Source: Eubacteriales Family XIII. Incertae Sedis bacterium (GTDB taxonomy: Bacteria; Bacillota; Clostridia; Peptostreptococcales; Anaerovoracaceae). From it: a stretch of 6,203 bases of DNA. Both the position numbers and the translations under genes were made by a program. The notes beneath the pieces are model-generated. The model was not told the origin of the DNA and ran no database searches. It saw nothing but the letters and a program-made list of their open reading frames with translations. This document shows positions 4,115 through 6,203 of the stretch, one piece after another (position 1 is the first letter of the stretch; every line of letters starts with the position of its first letter). The stretch lies in the NCBI GenBank assembly GCA_031263335.1, contig JAISGB010000129.1, positions 1-6,203 on the forward strand, read 5' to 3'.

Positions 4115-6203
4115 CGCCTCGGGATTTTCCTCGCGCGACCTTCTTCTGCGGATGAGGACGACGACGAGGGCGAGGATGACGAGGGCGGAGACGAGGGCGA
4201 TCCACAGGGCGATGTTCGCGCCGCCCGTCTCGCCTTCGGCCCCCGTCCCCGCGCCGGGCTCCGGGCCGCCGCCGTTGTCGCCGGAGCCGCCGTTGCCGTT
4301 CGCCGAAGCGCCCGCGTCGCCCGCGGCATTGTCTGCCGCATTGTCTGCCGCGTTGCCGCCGGGCGTCGCCGCGGCCGGGCCGGACGAACCTGCGGCCGCG
4401 TTGCCCGGAGCGGCGTTGCCCGAACCGGAACCGCCTCCGGCGCCGGTTGCGCCGGCCGTGCCGCCGCCTCCGGGGCCGGCCGTGCCGCCGTCGCCGGGAT
4501 CCCCGGGGGTCTCCGCAGCCGGCCGGTCTATGACGAAGGTTGCCGCGCCGCTGCCTTCCGCGTAGCCGTCACGGAAGTGGGCGACGATCCGGTAGGACCC
4601 GTTCGGGAGGGTGTCCATGAAGGCGGGGGCGAGCTTTATCTCGAGGCTGCCCTTGGAGATGCTTCCGGCGGCCTTCCCGTCGAACGATGCGGCCCTCGGG
4701 CCGTCCCCGCTCCGGGCGGCCAGGACAAAGTCCTTGCCGTTCAGCGTGAGCCGGTCCGCGCTGCCGTAGTCGCCCTTGATCCGGATGTCCGCGCCCTCCC
4801 CCGTCCGCTTCACGCCGCCCTCGGCGGAGTTTGACAGGAGGGGATGGTCGTGGACGAGGGCCGCGGCCGCGGCTTCGAGGCCCGCAAACAGGCGTTCGGA
4901 CCCGGCCTGCGTGAGCAGGGGGGCGTCCGGCCCCGCAGCCGCCTTGGCGGCCTCCAATGCGGCCGCATACCGATCGAGGGCGCCGGGCGCATAGTTCTCC
5001 TTCGCCGCGCTTACGGGCGGCAGGACGGCCCGGCCGCCTTCGCTTACCACTTCCGACAATACGGCCTTGCTTTCCGCCGCCGCGCCCACGGATATCTTCA
5101 CGAAGAAGCGCAGGGGCGCGTAGGCGGATCCGTAGGAATCCGAGGGCGTGAACACGGCGGGGGCGCAGAACACGCCGTCCTCTTTGACGTTGTACGTGTT
5201 GCCGCCCTCGTCCGCGCTCGTCTCGTACCCCGCCGCGCCGGGTACGACGGCGGAGGGGTCCTCCGCCTCCCAGGCGAGCGTGCCCGCGAGGGCCGTATGG
5301 CCGAAGGCGGCTGTGCCGGCGAAGGCGTGGCCGAGGCCGCCGGGGTCGTCCCCGGCCGCGAGGAGGGCGTCGCCGAACGAGATGAGCGGGGCCTCCGCGC
5401 CCGAGGCGTCGACGGTCGGCGTCGCGGGCGCGATATCGATCGTGAGCTCCTTCTCGGCGGCCACATAGCCGTGCGGGGGATTGTCCCCGAAGTCGGCGAG
5501 GTACCCGGGCCCCGGCGTAAAGACCGCCACGGCCGTCTGCGCGCCCGTCGTCGAGGTCAGCGCGAGATCCGGGTTCTTCCAGGACCATGCGCCCTTCGCC
5601 GTGATGTCTTCGGCGGGGCCGCCGTCCGCGGAGGTGGCCGTGACGAGGCCCTTGCCCGTGAAGGGGACGTCGCCCACCTTCCCGCCGTAGCGCCCCGCCC
5701 CGAGCGCCGGCTCCGTCCTTATCTCCGTCTTGGGGGAGTAGACGGCGAAGTCGGCGGCCACGCGCAGGATGTCCGCGCGCGCGTCGTCGGGCGTGAATAC
5801 GGCGGCCCGCGCCTTCATCCCGTCGCTTGTGAACTTCTCCGTGCCCGGCACATCCCAGGCCCATGTGCCGGAGAGGCCCGTGACCACGCCGCCGACGCTT
5901 ATGACGACGTCGCCCGTGACGGCCGAGTCCGCGAGGGTGTCGTTCCCCGGCGGGTTTTGAAAGATCGTGGATCCTTGGGGGCGCGCGCCCGCGCCGCCGG
6001 CCATGACGGGGACTGCCTTGCCCACGGGTACGGACGCCGTGCCCGCGAGGGTTGTGTAGTTCACGTCGTCGTCCGGCGCGAAGACGACGTCGTAGGCATA
6101 GCCGGCGGGGTTCAGCGCCGTGTCGTCCGCCCCCGGTATCGCGTCCGCGGCGGCGGGGGCCCAATCGAGGGCGCCGGCGAGGGGCCCGCCGTCGACGCCG
6201 AGC
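4106..6203 (-). CDS. Modular repeat-containing surface protein, 5' end missing
   Basis: This is probably an envelope-anchored protein of unknown ligand. The frame stays open from the stop (TAG, 4108-4106) to the right edge, giving 698 residues with no N-terminus. The GTG at 6064 is internal, because the repeat pattern continues upstream of it. In order from the N-terminal side it has: four Ig-like or MBG-like units (6203-5075), each with G-T-x-A-W or a similar Trp motif and then a VFTP or VFAP strand; a helical stretch resembling a FIVAR domain (5065-4853; SAAKENYAPGALDRYAAAL); a compact beta domain (4846-4523; YGSADRLTLNGKDFVL, LPNGSYRIV); a Gly/Ala/Asn-rich stalk (4522-4220); a transmembrane helix (4219-4151; IALWIALVSALVILALVVV); and a tail starting RRRR. 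The usual LPxTG before the helix is reduced to GETGG. Base composition is far richer in G+C than cheR. Domain names are inferred by eye. Confidence 0.85.
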   Translation of the reverse strand, partial: LGVDGGPLAGALDWAPAAADAIPGADDTALNPAGYAYDVVFAPDDDVNYTTLAGTASVPVGKAVPVMAGGAGARPQGSTIFQNPPGNDTLADSAVTGDVVISVGGVVTGLSGTWAWDVPGTEKFTSDGMKARAAVFTPDDARADILRVAADFAVYSPKTEIRTEPALGAGRYGGKVGDVPFTGKGLVTATSADGGPAEDITAKGAWSWKNPDLALTSTTGAQTAVAVFTPGPGYLADFGDNPPHGYVAAEKELTIDIAPATPTVDASGAEAPLISFGDALLAAGDDPGGLGHAFAGTAAFGHTALAGTLAWEAEDPSAVVPGAAGYETSADEGGNTYNVKEDGVFCAPAVFTPSDSYGSAYAPLRFFVKISVGAAAESKAVLSEVVSEGGRAVLPPVSAAKENYAPGALDRYAAALEAAKAAAGPDAPLLTQAGSERLFAGLEAAAAALVHDHPLLSNSAEGGVKRTGEGADIRIKGDYGSADRLTLNGKDFVLAARSGDGPRAASFDGKAAGSISKGSLEIKLAPAFMDTLPNGSYRIVAHFRDGYAEGSGAATFVIDRPAAETPGDPGDGGTAGPGGGGTAGATGAGGGSGSGNAAPGNAAAGSSGPAAATPGGNAADNAADNAAGDAGASANGNGGSGDNGGGPEPGAGTGAEGETGGANIALWIALVSALVILALVVVLIRRRRSREENPEARA
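4326..4349 (-). repeat. 12-bp direct repeat in the stalk-coding region
   Basis: GCATTGTCTGCC occurs twice back to back (4326-4337, 4338-4349), with a third related unit starting GCGTTGCC. It encodes the NAADNAADNAA stretch of the stalk. The unit is a whole number of codons, so copy change by slippage would stay in frame and alter only stalk length. Confidence 0.75.
5075..6203 (-). repeat. Four diverged Ig-like repeat units in the surface protein
   Basis: Four units of about 65-115 residues (the first cut by the window edge) share one pattern: a Trp strand followed by a strand ending in F-T/A-P. Unit 1 has LDWAPAA and VVFAPDDDVNY. Unit 2 has SGTWAWDV and AVFTPDD. Unit 3 has AKGAWSWKNPD and AVFTPGPGY. 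Unit 4 has AGTLAWEAEDP and AVFTPSDSY. Approximate boundaries are 6203-6008, 6007-5735, 5734-5420 and 5419-5075. The units have diverged at the DNA level, so they look old rather than recently amplified. Confidence 0.7.

Noticed and set aside
4569..6164. 531-codon minus-strand frame overlapping the surface protein
   Set aside because: It is almost entirely Arg/Gly/Pro and shares the strand with a frame that has clear repeats, a stalk and a membrane anchor. It is a GC-rich shadow.

Overview
The window looks like part of the chromosome of a GC-rich, flagellated member of the Clostridia (Bacillota). Evidence: the CheA and CheR proteins have clostridial-type sequence features (the H-box HTIKGSSAMM, a clostridial-style P2 domain, and a CheR N-terminus with KKRALIEGRLG and LTTNHTYFMRE), the ribosome binding sites are strong GGAG types, and the third gene encodes a Gram-positive-style surface protein ending in a membrane anchor and a basic tail. 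This lineage call rests on remembered family resemblance, not on a search.

Layout. Positions 1-93 hold the tail of an upstream transcription unit and end in a clear intrinsic terminator. Positions 94-215 are an AT-richer leader with a perfect TATAAT box, an imperfect dyad beside it and a good Shine-Dalgarno site. Then come two chemotaxis genes on the plus strand, cheA (216-3062) and cheR (3059-3865), which overlap by four bases and are probably translationally coupled. A convergent spacer (3866-4105) carries four degenerate copies of a palindrome-containing repeat and a perfect 11-bp hairpin. From 4106 to the right edge is the C-terminal 698 residues of a large modular surface protein on the minus strand; its N-terminus is outside the window.

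Function. CheA is the histidine kinase that reads receptor arrays and phosphorylates CheY and CheB. CheR methylates receptor glutamates to set adaptation. Neither cheW, cheB, cheY nor a receptor gene is present here, so the partners must be elsewhere. The surface protein has no visible functional link to chemotaxis: it is convergent, much richer in G+C, and separated by the repeat-filled spacer.

The most unusual points are the two very long low-complexity linkers in CheA (one built from a 10-residue tandem repeat), the repeat family between the convergent genes, and a C-terminal anchor in the surface protein that looks like a sortase signal whose LPxTG core has been lost. I see no sign of a new defence system, CRISPR array, mobile element or RNA gene.
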